Positions 8,786 to 17,227 of a stretch of 54,964 nt of DNA are shown in pieces. The stretch is from Candidatus Thalassarchaeum betae (GTDB lineage: Archaea; Thermoplasmatota; Poseidoniia; Poseidoniales; Thalassarchaeaceae): NCBI GenBank assembly GCA_003193925.1, contig PSPG01000011.1:1-54964 (forward strand), given 5' to 3'. Within the stretch, counting starts at the first letter, position 1. Each line of letters begins with the position of its first letter. The position numbers and the translations under genes are program-made. Under the pieces are notes generated by a model, which worked only from the letters and a program-made list of their open reading frames with translations, was not told the DNA's origin and did no database searches.

Positions 8786-9388
8786 ATGGGCCTGCTCGAC
8801 TCGTTGGACATTTTCGAATTGCTGGGCTTCGGAGAAGCCACCGGACTGGAGCTGCTGTTCGCGGCATCGGCCTTGGTCGGAGGCATACTCTTCCTGCTCT
8901 GGTTCGCTCTGATGATGATCGGAGGATTCGCTGCCGACATCTTCGAGGGACTGCTCGGGATGGATGGCGTAGGCGACCTCGGTGCCGACGCTTCGTTCAA
9001 GGCGCTGACCTTCCAGGGGCTGATGGCCTTCCTGATGTTCTTCGGCCTCGCCGGTCTGTACACCCTCGAGTCGACGGAGACCCAGACTCTGGCAATCGCC
9101 GTCGGAGGTTTAGCCGGCTTCGGCTCGATGTACGGGACTGGAAAGCTGTTTCATCTCTTCATCGGGCTGCAGTCCGATGGCACCGTCGAGATATCGGAGG
9201 CCGTCGGGGCTACCGGCACCGTGTACCTGCGGATACCTCAAGACGGGGCCGGACAGGTGCAGGTCAACTTCGGCGGCAGCATGAGGACGATGAAAGCCAG
9301 ATCGCACGACGGCGCCGAGATCGGCAACGGCGAGCTCGTCGAAGTCCACGACACCGTGGGCCAGATTCTCGTCGTCAAAAGAAAGTGA
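8786..9388 (+). CDS. nfeD: NfeD-like membrane protein (flotillin partner)
   Basis: Membrane protein with three or four N-terminal helices and a C-terminal soluble OB-fold of about 65 residues. The OB-fold pattern is visible as GATGTVYLRIPQDGAGQVQV followed by A-x-S-x-DG, an I-x-x-G turn and GQILVVKRK at the very end. This layout fits the short NfeD (NfeD1b/YuaF) class, whose genes are regularly placed next to flotillin/stomatin genes; here flotillin starts 86 bases downstream. The pair is thought to organise membrane microdomains. Length (200 aa) fits the short class, which lacks the N-terminal ClpP-like protease domain of long NfeD proteins. Confidence 0.82.
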   Translation: MGLLDSLDIFELLGFGEATGLELLFAASALVGGILFLLWFALMMIGGFAADIFEGLLGMDGVGDLGADASFKALTFQGLMAFLMFFGLAGLYTLESTETQTLAIAVGGLAGFGSMYGTGKLFHLFIGLQSDGTVEISEAVGATGTVYLRIPQDGAGQVQVNFGGSMRTMKARSHDGAEIGNGELVEVHDTVGQILVVKRK

Positions 9389-9474
9389 GAATCCCCTCTG
9401 GAATTGATTTTCCACGGTACGCGGGGAAGCCTTCATGACCCCACACGCCCTCATAGGGCTAGAGGCGATGCTGG

Positions 9475-10878
9475 ATGGCTGAAGCTGGAGCACTTCTGAC
9501 GACGATGATATTTGCGACTGTACTGGTACTTGTGGCGGTGGTGATATTCTTCGCGCAACGGTACAGGAGATGCCCGCCTGACAAGGTGATGGTCATCTAC
9601 GGACGGACCCAAGCGGGTCGTCCATCGAAGACGATGCACGGCGGTGCGGCGCTGGTCTGGCCACTGATACAGGACTACGCGTTCCTGCCTCTGACGCCGA
9701 TTACCATCAACATCGACCTGAGACGCGCTCTGTCTCTCCAGAACATCAGGATCAACGTCCCCAGCACCTTCACCATCGGCATCAGCATCGAGGACAACAT
9801 CATGCAGAACGCCGCACAGAGGCTGCTCGGCCTGAAGATGATGGACATCGAGAAGATGGCGGAGGAGATCATCCTCGGCCAGCTCCGTCTGACCGTCGCC
9901 TCAATGACCATCGAGCAGATCAACCAAGACCGCGACAATTTCCTTGAGCGCATCAACCACAACGTGGAGAAGGAGCTCGAGAAGGTCGGCCTGAAACTCA
10001 TCAACGTGAACATCGTCGACATCACTGACGACTCCGACTACATCGAGAGCATCGGCAAGAAGGCGGCTGCTACCGCAGTCGAGAATGCCCGAGTCGATGT
10101 CGCCAACGCCGAGCGCGACGGTGCTATCGGTGCCGCAGAGGCGAACAGGACACGGGAGATCCAAGTTGCGCAGAACGTGGCCGAGGCCGCCAAGGGCTCG
10201 AAGGCCGCGGAGGCCGACAGGCGTGTCTACGTCGAGGGCCAGGAGGCGATCGCAGTCTCCGGCGAGAACATAGCACAGGCCGAGATCGCCAACGTCAACG
10301 CAGACCTCGCCGAGGCCGAGGCTGCTGCCAAGCAGAGGTCCGAAGTCGCTGATGCCGTCGCTGAGGCCGCAATCCAGCGCGCCCGCTACGTCGAAGAGGA
10401 GGAGCGCCTGAAGGCGAGCGACATCGTCCGAGAGAACATCCAGAAGCAGCAGATCGTGATCGCTGCCGACGCTGAGGCAGAGAGACAGCGCCGCGTCGCC
10501 GGTGGTGAGGCGGATGCCATTCTATTGGTCTACGAGGCCGAGGCCAAGGGTATCCAGAAGGTGCTCGACGCGAAGGCGAAGGGGTACGAGAACCTCGTCA
10601 ACAGCACAGCTGGCGACCCCAAGGCCGCCGCGACGCTGCTCATGGTCGAGAAGATCGAGAGCATGGTCGCAGCACAGGTCGAGGCGATCCGCAACCTCAA
10701 GATCGACAAGATCACGGTGTGGGACGGCGGTAACAACGCTGACGGCTCCTCGGCCACCAGCAACTTCGTGAGCAGCCTCGTGCAGAGCCTGCCGCCGATT
10801 CACGACGTAGCGAAGATGGCCGGAGTGGAACTGCCGGACTACCTAGGATCGATGTCAGACGATTCTGACAGCGAGTGA
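9475..10878 (+). CDS. floA: Flotillin-like SPFH/band 7 protein
   Basis: Membrane-associated scaffold protein of 467 residues. It has one N-terminal membrane helix (residues ~7-30) and a SPFH/PHB domain to about residue 190, with the typical SLQNIRINVPSTFTIGIS and DNFLERINHNVEKELEKVGL segments. A long Ala/Glu-rich coiled-coil region follows (repeats such as AEAEAAAK and ARYVEEEERLKASD), then a C-terminal oligomerisation part with VEKIESMVAAQVEAIRNLKIDKITVWDGG, the flotillin C-terminal signature in split form. The NfeD-like partner is immediately upstream. Its stop overlaps a GTG that could start the next ORF (GTGA), but homology places the thiolase start further downstream. Confidence 0.92.
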   Translation: MAEAGALLTTMIFATVLVLVAVVIFFAQRYRRCPPDKVMVIYGRTQAGRPSKTMHGGAALVWPLIQDYAFLPLTPITINIDLRRALSLQNIRINVPSTFTIGISIEDNIMQNAAQRLLGLKMMDIEKMAEEIILGQLRLTVASMTIEQINQDRDNFLERINHNVEKELEKVGLKLINVNIVDITDDSDYIESIGKKAAATAVENARVDVANAERDGAIGAAEANRTREIQVAQNVAEAAKGSKAAEADRRVYVEGQEAIAVSGENIAQAEIANVNADLAEAEAAAKQRSEVADAVAEAAIQRARYVEEEERLKASDIVRENIQKQQIVIAADAEAERQRRVAGGEADAILLVYEAEAKGIQKVLDAKAKGYENLVNSTAGDPKAAATLLMVEKIESMVAAQVEAIRNLKIDKITVWDGGNNADGSSATSNFVSSLVQSLPPIHDVAKMAGVELPDYLGSMSDDSDSE

Positions 10879-10934
10879 GCGACTGTCCCGCAGGGTACAG
10901 TCACGCTCATGAGGCGGCCCCCGATGGGACTTGC

Positions 10935-12170
10935 ATGGGGCGCGAGGACGTCGTCGTACTCGGCGGGGCTCGCACGCCGTTCTGCGAGTGGCTGGGCGGC
11001 AAGCGCGGAGACGGCGAGGCCGGGGGCCGCCTGGCTTCGGTTGCGGCCGAGGACCTCGGCTCGATAGCCATCAGTGCCGCGCTCGAGAGGACCGGGACCG
11101 ACCCATCCTCGGTCGACCACGTGGTGATGGGTCACGCGCTCCAGACCTCCAGTCAGGCGATCTTCGGAGCACGACATGCCGGCCTCAAAGCCGGGATTCC
11201 CCAAGAGGTCCCTATGCTGACGCTGAACAGGTTGTGCGGCAGCGGCGCCCAGTCGATAATCTCCGGAGCCCAAATGATCATGCTCGGCGAGGCCGAGGTC
11301 GTCGTGTCGGGCGGGATGGAGAACCTATCCCAAGCTCCCCATGTCCTGCGCGGCATGCGCGACTCCCACAAGCTAGGCAGGCCGCCACAGGAGGGCTACG
11401 AGCTGCCCAAGGACATGGAGGACTACCTGTTCACCAACCTCATCGACGGCATCTGCGGCTCGTTCATGGCCCAGACCTGCGACGAGCTGTGCCACCGCGT
11501 CGGCGTCGTGCGAGAGCAGGCCGACGAATTCGCCGCGCTGAGCCACCAGAGGACCGAGCGAAGCATCGATTCAGGACTCTTCGAGAACGAGATAGTGGCA
11601 GTCGAGACTCCCGGGGGCATGGTCACCGCCGCCGACGAAGATCACTTCGTGCGCGCAACCACCGAGGAATCGCTGTCGGGCCTGCGCCCGCACTTCGGCC
11701 CCGACTCCTTGGTGACTGCCGGCAACGCCTCGGGCGTGGTCGACGGCGCGGCTGCCGTGGTCATCAAGTCGGCCAGCAGAGCCGCTGCCGACGGTGACGA
11801 GCCGCTGGCCAGAATCGTCGATTGGGGGATCGTCGGGCTCGATCCGGCCATCATGGCCTACGGCCCGGTGCCCAGCAGCCGACTCGCGCTCGATAGGGCT
11901 GGGCTCTCGGTCAGCGACATCGACAGGTGGGAGATCAACGAGGCCTTCGCCGGCCAAGCCGTGGCCTGCATACAGGAACTCGGCATCGATGTCGATATGG
12001 TCAACGTCAACGGCGGAGCCGTCGGACTCGGACATCCGCTGGCAGCGACTGGCACGAGGCTCGTCCTGACGCTGGCCCACGAACTCAGGCGCAGTGGCGG
12101 CAGGTACGGCGTCGCCACAGCGTGCATCGGCGGCGGTCAGGGAATCGCGCTCATAATCGAGTCGATTTGA
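10935..12170 (+). CDS. Acetyl-CoA acetyltransferase / 3-ketoacyl-CoA thiolase
   Basis: Condenses or cleaves acyl-CoA thioesters, in fatty acid or branched-chain carbon degradation or in acetoacetyl-CoA formation. It is 411 residues from ATG 10935, where the family's VVLGGARTPF N-terminus begins; a GTG at 10875 overlapping the flotillin stop would add 20 unconserved residues. Motifs: nucleophilic cysteine in LNRLCGSGAQ, NEAFAGQAVA, GGAVGLGHPLAATG with the catalytic histidine, and the second catalytic cysteine in ACIGGGQG. The arrangement is that of bacterial-type degradative/biosynthetic thiolases, not the SCP2-type archaeal thiolase usually paired with a DUF35 protein. An oligo-T stretch follows the stop. 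Confidence 0.92.
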   Translation: MGREDVVVLGGARTPFCEWLGGKRGDGEAGGRLASVAAEDLGSIAISAALERTGTDPSSVDHVVMGHALQTSSQAIFGARHAGLKAGIPQEVPMLTLNRLCGSGAQSIISGAQMIMLGEAEVVVSGGMENLSQAPHVLRGMRDSHKLGRPPQEGYELPKDMEDYLFTNLIDGICGSFMAQTCDELCHRVGVVREQADEFAALSHQRTERSIDSGLFENEIVAVETPGGMVTAADEDHFVRATTEESLSGLRPHFGPDSLVTAGNASGVVDGAAAVVIKSASRAAADGDEPLARIVDWGIVGLDPAIMAYGPVPSSRLALDRAGLSVSDIDRWEINEAFAGQAVACIQELGIDVDMVNVNGGAVGLGHPLAATGTRLVLTLAHELRRSGGRYGVATACIGGGQGIALIIESI

Positions 12171-12173
12171 TCG

Positions 12174-12180
12174 TTTTTCC
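12174..12180 (+). terminator. Oligo-T archaeal terminator candidate
   Basis: GTTTTTC follows the thiolase stop by three bases in otherwise GC-rich DNA. Archaeal RNA polymerase terminates on such T runs without a hairpin. Confidence 0.4.
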
Positions 12181-12239
12181 GTAGGTTACGCCGTAGGAGG
12201 AGTTATCCTGCAGACCGCCTTGCAGAGCACAGTGATAAC

Positions 12240-12530
12240 ATGACCGAACACACCATCACCAAGCACATCGAAGGAACGGGACACGCAAACAGGAAACGCA
12301 GTCTGGTGAAGACCTGTTCATGGAGAATCCTCGCGTCGACGGACACCGTCATAATCGCCAGAGTCCTCACCGGAAGCTGGACGATAGGTCTCAGCATAGC
12401 CAGCATCGAGATAGTTACCAAGATGATACTGTACTACCTGCACGAGCGCGGTTGGAGCTCGTTGGATTGGGGCCTAGAGGACGTCGATGTAGATGTAACT
12501 GCCCTGGCAGACCCTCGCCCCGTTCATTGA
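12240..12530 (+). CDS. DUF2061 membrane protein, copy 1
   Basis: Ninety-six residues with the DUF2061 pattern: KTCSWRILAS, then a hydrophobic helix ending in VLTGSWTIGL, and a second helix with EIVTKMILYYLHERGW. Two membrane helices are predicted. In bacteria this domain occurs alone or beside sulfate-assimilation genes, and its biochemical role is unknown. A second, diverged copy lies 157 bases downstream. The acidic C-terminal tail (LEDVDVDVTALADP) is not part of the domain. Start ATG 12240 follows a GGAGGAG-like stretch, though at a long distance (~39 bases), so a leaderless start is also possible. Confidence 0.82.
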   Translation: MTEHTITKHIEGTGHANRKRSLVKTCSWRILASTDTVIIARVLTGSWTIGLSIASIEIVTKMILYYLHERGWSSLDWGLEDVDVDVTALADPRPVH

Positions 12531-12649
12531 GATGCGCCCCGAGGGCGCTTCTTGATGGAGCCCACTGGACGGGGGTACTGATTCGGAAGAAACTCCCTCT
12601 GCAGTTTGTGCGTGAGTGAAGGGCCATTAGCCTAGGCAGTCGACCGTAT

Positions 12650-12658
12650 AGGTTAATT
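12650..12658 (+). promoter_or_regulatory. AT-rich promoter-like element
   Basis: AGGTTAATT, identical to the element at 8061-8069, sits 30-38 bases upstream of ATG 12688. It is the clearest TATA-like sequence in this 157-base gap, which otherwise shows no gene. Confidence 0.35.
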
Positions 12659-12687
12659 GAGATGCGAACGCCGTCCCGTCCGTCAGC

Positions 12688-12984
12688 ATGGGGGAGACTC
12701 GCTCTAGGAGCTTTTTGAAGGCGGTCAGCTGGAGAGTCATCGCAACCCTGACCGGCACAGGGCTCGTGCTGCTTTTCACAGGCGATACCGGCTTGGCCGA
12801 AAAGTTCCTGGTAGCAGACATCTTGCTCAAGTTGCTGTTCTACTATATGCATGAGAGAGGTTGGGCTATGGTCACATGGGGCAAGATCGTAGGCTCTAGC
12901 CCCGAACCACGTAGGCAGTCCGTGTCGACCGGTGCGCCAAGTGCGCCGAGGGGCGTTTGGGCTCAGCGAGCTCGCAGTCCGTGA
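12688..12984 (+). CDS. DUF2061 membrane protein, copy 2
   Basis: Ninety-eight residues, paralogous to the preceding small gene: KAVSWRVIATLTGTGLVLLFTGD, then KFLVADILLKLLFYYMHERGW. The pattern K-x-x-SWR-x-x-A ... TG ... K-x-x-x-YY-x-HERGW is shared with copy 1, while the tails differ completely. The tail here is basic and Pro/Ser/Arg-rich (EPRRQSVSTGAPSAPRG). Two membrane helices are expected. It is convergent with the molybdopterin oxidoreductase gene, with 37 bases between the stops. The position next to a sulfur/arsenic-type molybdoenzyme is notable but not evidence of a shared pathway. Confidence 0.8.
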   Translation: MGETRSRSFLKAVSWRVIATLTGTGLVLLFTGDTGLAEKFLVADILLKLLFYYMHERGWAMVTWGKIVGSSPEPRRQSVSTGAPSAPRGVWAQRARSP

Positions 12985-13021
12985 CCTTCCGACTGGCACA
13001 CAGGCGCCGACTGGTGAATCT

Positions 13022-15751
13022 TCACTCCGGCATGAACCAGTGTTCCTTCCTAGGGGGCAGCGGCCGCTTCATCCACAGCGGGCGACGCTCGCCCCTCGGG
13101 TGGGTCTCGCGCTGCTTGGCCATCTCGTTCCAGCGCTTGTAGTACTCGAATGACTTGTTGGTGTCCACTTCGACATCTCCGTACCTCTCATCGGGACCGG
13201 GACGGCTCAGTCGAACCTTCTGCAGCCAGCAGTGGGCACCGCTGATCGGGTCCGGCTGCACTGCGTGCGTGATGTTCTGATGGACCCCGCCGTCCCTCCA
13301 CCAAATTCTGTTCGTGTCGGGGTCGTCCGACTTCCATGGCCGGACTCCCGAAACGGTCCTCATGCGCATCCTGCCATCACCGAGGTCCTCGATGGCGACC
13401 TCGTTGGTCAGGAAGCGGTTGCCACGGTCCTGGCTGCGCCTCCAGCGCCCGATGTGGTGCGAGCAGCCCACCACTCCGGGCTTGATGCCCTCAGTGACCC
13501 AGACCTTGTCGACGAACCAGCCGATCTCGGTCTCGATCTTGAGAAGGTCGCCTTCGGCCACGCCGAGCTTGGCGGCGTCCTTCGGGTGGATCCATATCGG
13601 ATTGCGATGGCCGATCTCGGCCAGCCACTTGGAGTTGGCAGAGCGCGAGTGGATGTGCTGGGGCAGGCGAAAGTTGGGGAGCAGGCAGTACTCGTCCTCG
13701 CCCGACAGGTTCGACGGGTGGACGTGGCTGCGGATGCGGTAGTGAGGGATGGCATGCTCGGGATAGCCGAACTCGACCATGGTCTGCGAGTATAGCTCCT
13801 GCTTGCCGCTCGGTGTCGGCCAGCCCTCGTCCTCGTGCTTGGAGTAGGTAGCGGGCTCGATGAGGAAGGCGCCGTGCTTGCGCATGTAGCCGAGCGCGTC
13901 TAGGCCCTCTTTGGCAGCTGTCTCGGGCAGGCCTGGAACGCGCTCGAAGGTGTACCGGTAGTACTCGTCGATGGTTATCTTCTCGCCTTCGCGGTATGGG
14001 CTTTCGAAGTGCTCGCGGATGCCCATCGTGCCGTCGTCGATGCGCCACGACAGCTCGTTCCAGAACTCGTCCTCCTCCCAGACCTCGCCGGGATTGACTT
14101 CGTGCGTGAACTCGACCTCGCGTCCCTCGCGGCGAGCGTACTCGCGGAGCACCGGCTGGCGGAACGCCACCCACTTGCCTGCAGAGGTCGCGTAGGAGTT
14201 GATGTCATGGCGCTCGGAGGCGTGCCCCATCGGCAGCACGTAATCGGCGAAGAAGGCGGTCTCGTTCCAAGTCGGCGTCAGAGCGATATGGCAGCCGACC
14301 GCCTCCTCGTTCTCCAGCATCTCGATCCACGAGAAGCCGTCGGGGTAGGTCCACACCGGGTTGAAGACGCGCGTGAAGTAGACGTCCATGGTGCCACGGC
14401 CGTCTTTGACGAGATGTGGCAGGATGGGGCTCATCTCGTAGTGCGAGAGGGTGTACTCGGGCGGGTAGTGCAATTCGTTCCAGCCGTCTGGGTCGGGTGG
14501 ATTGTCGAACAGTTCGGGCTTGAACTTGGACCACGAGTCCGGTGCGGTGCCGCCCTCGGTGCCCACACTGCCTGTCAGCACATTCAGTAGGTGCAGGGTG
14601 CGGGCGGCCTGCCAGCCGCCCAGATTGCCTATCGCAGCAGCGCGCCAGACGTGGGTACACAGGCGGCTGCCTGCGTTGATGACCGCCTCGCCGGCCTCGA
14701 TGACCTGTTCGACCGGTATTCGGCACTCCTCGGCGGCGAACTCGGGCGTGTACTCGGCATACTCCTGGAGCAGCAGCTCGATGAAGCGCTCGAAGGTACG
14801 CGGCTCGTCAGGATGCGCTGCATCGAGCCACATCTCCCAGTTGACCCAATTCTGCATGAACTTGCGGTCGTAGAGGCCGCGCTCGAGTATCATCTTCGCC
14901 CAGGCGAGGAAGAGCGCAGGCTCGGAGCCCGGCCATGTAGGCAGCCAGTGGTCGGCCATGGCCGCAGTGTTGGACAGGCGTGGGTCGATGACGATGAGCT
15001 TGGCACCATCCATCATCCCCTCGAGGATCCGCTGCGCGTGCGGATTGAAGTAGTGCCCAGTCTCAAGGTGCGAGGAGGTCAGCAGGATGACCTTCGCGTT
15101 GGCGTGGTCGGGCGAGGGGCGGTCGTGCTTGTGCCACAGCCCGTACCCGAGCCGCGCGCCGGCGGAGCAGATGTTCGTGTGGCTGTTGTGCCCGTCGACG
15201 CCCCATGCCTTCAGAATCCGGTTCGTGTAGCCCTCGTGACCCGGTCTGCCCACGTGGTAGACGACCCTGTCCTTGGCCCCTGTCTTCAGCGAGGCGCGGA
15301 TCTTCGCTGATATCTCGTCGAGCGCCTCGTCCCACGAGATGCGCTCCCAGCCCCCGGCGCCGCGCCGGCCGATGCGGCGCATCGGATGCATGATGCGCTC
15401 GGTGTCCTGGATCTGGTTGATCGTCGCCGGGCCCTTGGCGCAGGTGCGACCACGGCTTCCGGGGTGCTGCGGGTTGCCCTCGAACTTGGTGACCTGGCCG
15501 GACTCCTTGTCGACGTAGGCCAGCATCCCGCACGCCGACTCGCAGTTGAAGCAGGTCGTCGGCACCAGCGAGTAACGACGCTCGACGCGTTTCGGCCACT
15601 CATTGGCGTCGAGCTCGACGTGGTCGTGCCAGTCATCGGGAGAGGGGAACTTACGCAGTGCAGCGCCACTCTCCTGGGAGTGCTCGCGATCGAGGTTCGG
15701 GATGATGCGCAGTTTCTGCGCCAGCTCCTCGACGAGACTGTCCGCCATCAT
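13022..15751 (-). CDS. Molybdopterin oxidoreductase catalytic subunit (DMSO reductase superfamily)
   Basis: Large catalytic subunit (909 aa) binding Mo/W-bis-pyranopterin and one [4Fe-4S] cluster. Cluster cysteines are C67-x2-C70-x3-C74-x29-C104, followed by the Lys of CAKG. A cysteine at about residue 195 (HTNICSAGAR) is at the place of the metal ligand, so the site should be Cys-ligated, as in polysulfide/thiosulfate reductase, formate dehydrogenase and SoeA-like enzymes. The C-terminal molydop-binding domain is present (NPIWIHPKDAAKLGVAEGDL). There is no twin-arginine signal, so it should face the cytoplasm. The start codon is ATG 15751 or 15748 behind a GAGGTGA site, seven bases after the gene for the fused FeS/membrane subunit. 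The substrate cannot be assigned. Confidence 0.88.
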   Translation of the reverse strand: MMADSLVEELAQKLRIIPNLDREHSQESGAALRKFPSPDDWHDHVELDANEWPKRVERRYSLVPTTCFNCESACGMLAYVDKESGQVTKFEGNPQHPGSRGRTCAKGPATINQIQDTERIMHPMRRIGRRGAGGWERISWDEALDEISAKIRASLKTGAKDRVVYHVGRPGHEGYTNRILKAWGVDGHNSHTNICSAGARLGYGLWHKHDRPSPDHANAKVILLTSSHLETGHYFNPHAQRILEGMMDGAKLIVIDPRLSNTAAMADHWLPTWPGSEPALFLAWAKMILERGLYDRKFMQNWVNWEMWLDAAHPDEPRTFERFIELLLQEYAEYTPEFAAEECRIPVEQVIEAGEAVINAGSRLCTHVWRAAAIGNLGGWQAARTLHLLNVLTGSVGTEGGTAPDSWSKFKPELFDNPPDPDGWNELHYPPEYTLSHYEMSPILPHLVKDGRGTMDVYFTRVFNPVWTYPDGFSWIEMLENEEAVGCHIALTPTWNETAFFADYVLPMGHASERHDINSYATSAGKWVAFRQPVLREYARREGREVEFTHEVNPGEVWEEDEFWNELSWRIDDGTMGIREHFESPYREGEKITIDEYYRYTFERVPGLPETAAKEGLDALGYMRKHGAFLIEPATYSKHEDEGWPTPSGKQELYSQTMVEFGYPEHAIPHYRIRSHVHPSNLSGEDEYCLLPNFRLPQHIHSRSANSKWLAEIGHRNPIWIHPKDAAKLGVAEGDLLKIETEIGWFVDKVWVTEGIKPGVVGCSHHIGRWRRSQDRGNRFLTNEVAIEDLGDGRMRMRTVSGVRPWKSDDPDTNRIWWRDGGVHQNITHAVQPDPISGAHCWLQKVRLSRPGPDERYGDVEVDTNKSFEYYKRWNEMAKQRETHPRGERRPLWMKRPLPPRKEHWFMPE

Positions 15752-15757
15752 CTCACC

Positions 15758-17170
15758 TCAATGCAGGGTCTCCATCTGCGGCTCCATCACCACTCGCTTG
15801 CCGTGCAGCCACGCCGCGGCGAGCAGCACGAGCCCGGCGACGACCGCAATCGGCTCGCGAAGCACCATCGGAATGAACACCGCCGCACCGACCACCATCG
15901 TCTCGATGAGGAACTTGAGCGGCAGCATCCCGTCCTCGGACCACGACCTGCCCTTGGCCTGCTGGAACAACCACGCGGTGTAGACGCCGGTGAGGGCTGC
16001 GAGCGGAATTCCGGCATAGGCGAGGTAAGTCAGGAGCGACCGGTCGAGCCCCATGTACAGCACAGCGGCGCTGGCCGCCAGAACCGCTCCGAATCCAGCG
16101 AGGACGTAGGCGCCCTTGACCAGCCAAGAGTCCCAATTGGGGCGCAACAGGACGTAGAGGAAGCGCTCGGGCCTGTCTAGGTCGACGACCAGCAGAATCC
16201 CGGTGACCGTTAGGAAGCCGAGTCCGATACCAAGCGTAGACCACCACAACTCGTCAGTCATCTCGACTTGGCCTGAGAGCATAGCCAGCATGGCGACGAT
16301 GTAGGTCCCGGATGCGATGGCCTTGGTCCAGATGTAGGCAGAGACCTCCCAGCCCCACAGAATCCCCTTCGATGGCTGGTCATAGGATCGCTTGGCGCGA
16401 CCAGCCTCGTCGTCCAACTTGGCCATCACATCGCGGATGATGGCTTTGTCACGAGGGGCTGCGGCGCGGGCCTTCTTCTCCAGTGCCAACTGCACGATCA
16501 TCGAATTGGTGTCAGCAGCACCCGCCCTCTCCTCGGCGTACTTGGCGAAGTGCCCGACCCCCGCCGCCTGGTCCGTCCAGAGGTACGCCCCATCACGCTC
16601 GGTGGCGTGCGGGTCGAGCATCTCCTCGCTGGCCTCGATGTAGAACACGTTGGGCTTGGCGCCTGACTCGGGCTTGCGCACGGTGGTTACGTGGTCGCGA
16701 ACGTAGCCCGAGATCGATGAGTTCGGATCATCCAGGTCTCCTGAGATGATAGCCTCGGTCGGGCAGACGATTACGCAGGAGGGCTCGTAGGACTCCTCGA
16801 TGCGGTGTGCGCAGTAGTTGCACTTGGCTGCAGTGCCTTTGTTCGGGTCGATGTACAGGGCGTCGTAGGGACAGGCCTGCATGCATGACTTGCAGCCTAT
16901 GCAGCGCTCGTCATCGAAGTCGACGATGCCGTCCTCGCGAGTGAAGAGAGCGGTCGTCGGGCAGATCGTCGTGCATGGCGCGTCTTCGCAGTGGTTGCAG
17001 CGGTGGACGCTGAACTCGCGGGTGACGTCTGGATACTCCCCCTTCTCGATGTACTTGACATGGGTGCGGTTGACGCCGATCGGGATGTCGTGCTCGGACT
17101 TGCAGGCGATCGTGCAGGCATGGCAGCCGATGCACTTTCGATTGTCTATCACGAAGCCGTAGTTCACCAT
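15758..17170 (-). CDS. Fused four-cluster ferredoxin / NrfD-like membrane subunit
   Basis: Electron-transfer and membrane-anchor subunit for the molybdoenzyme encoded just downstream. Residues 1-~190 are a PsrB/DmsB-like ferredoxin with four cysteine groups: C13-x2-C16-x2-C19-x3-C23, then RCNHCEDAPC, RCIGCKSCMQACP and KCNYCAHR...SCVIVCP. After an Ala-rich linker, residues ~275-470 form an NrfD/PsrC-type domain of about six or seven helices containing VVDLDRPERFLYVLLRPNWDSW, the family's quinone-side signature. In most complexes these are two proteins, PsrC having eight helices; here they are one chain of 470 residues. No signal peptide is seen, so the ferredoxin part should be cytoplasmic. 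A perfect hairpin overlaps its ribosome binding site. Confidence 0.88.
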   Translation of the reverse strand: MVNYGFVIDNRKCIGCHACTIACKSEHDIPIGVNRTHVKYIEKGEYPDVTREFSVHRCNHCEDAPCTTICPTTALFTREDGIVDFDDERCIGCKSCMQACPYDALYIDPNKGTAAKCNYCAHRIEESYEPSCVIVCPTEAIISGDLDDPNSSISGYVRDHVTTVRKPESGAKPNVFYIEASEEMLDPHATERDGAYLWTDQAAGVGHFAKYAEERAGAADTNSMIVQLALEKKARAAAPRDKAIIRDVMAKLDDEAGRAKRSYDQPSKGILWGWEVSAYIWTKAIASGTYIVAMLAMLSGQVEMTDELWWSTLGIGLGFLTVTGILLVVDLDRPERFLYVLLRPNWDSWLVKGAYVLAGFGAVLAASAAVLYMGLDRSLLTYLAYAGIPLAALTGVYTAWLFQQAKGRSWSEDGMLPLKFLIETMVVGAAVFIPMVLREPIAVVAGLVLLAAAWLHGKRVVMEPQMETLH

Positions 17171-17171
17171 G

Positions 17172-17194
17172 GTCCGCCCTCTATGAGGGCGGAC
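17172..17194 (-). promoter_or_regulatory. Perfect 10-bp hairpin covering the RBS of the FeS/NrfD gene
   Basis: On the coding (minus) strand GTCCGCCCTC and GAGGGCGGAC form an uninterrupted 10-bp stem with a 3-base ATA loop, ending one base before the ATG at 17170. The GAGGGCGG arm would serve as ribosome binding site, so folding should block translation. It could also be a DNA operator or a terminator of the TraB gene upstream. Confidence 0.6.
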
Positions 17195-17227
17195 AGCCTA
17201 ACTAGGCAATTGAGCCTTCGCTAGGAC

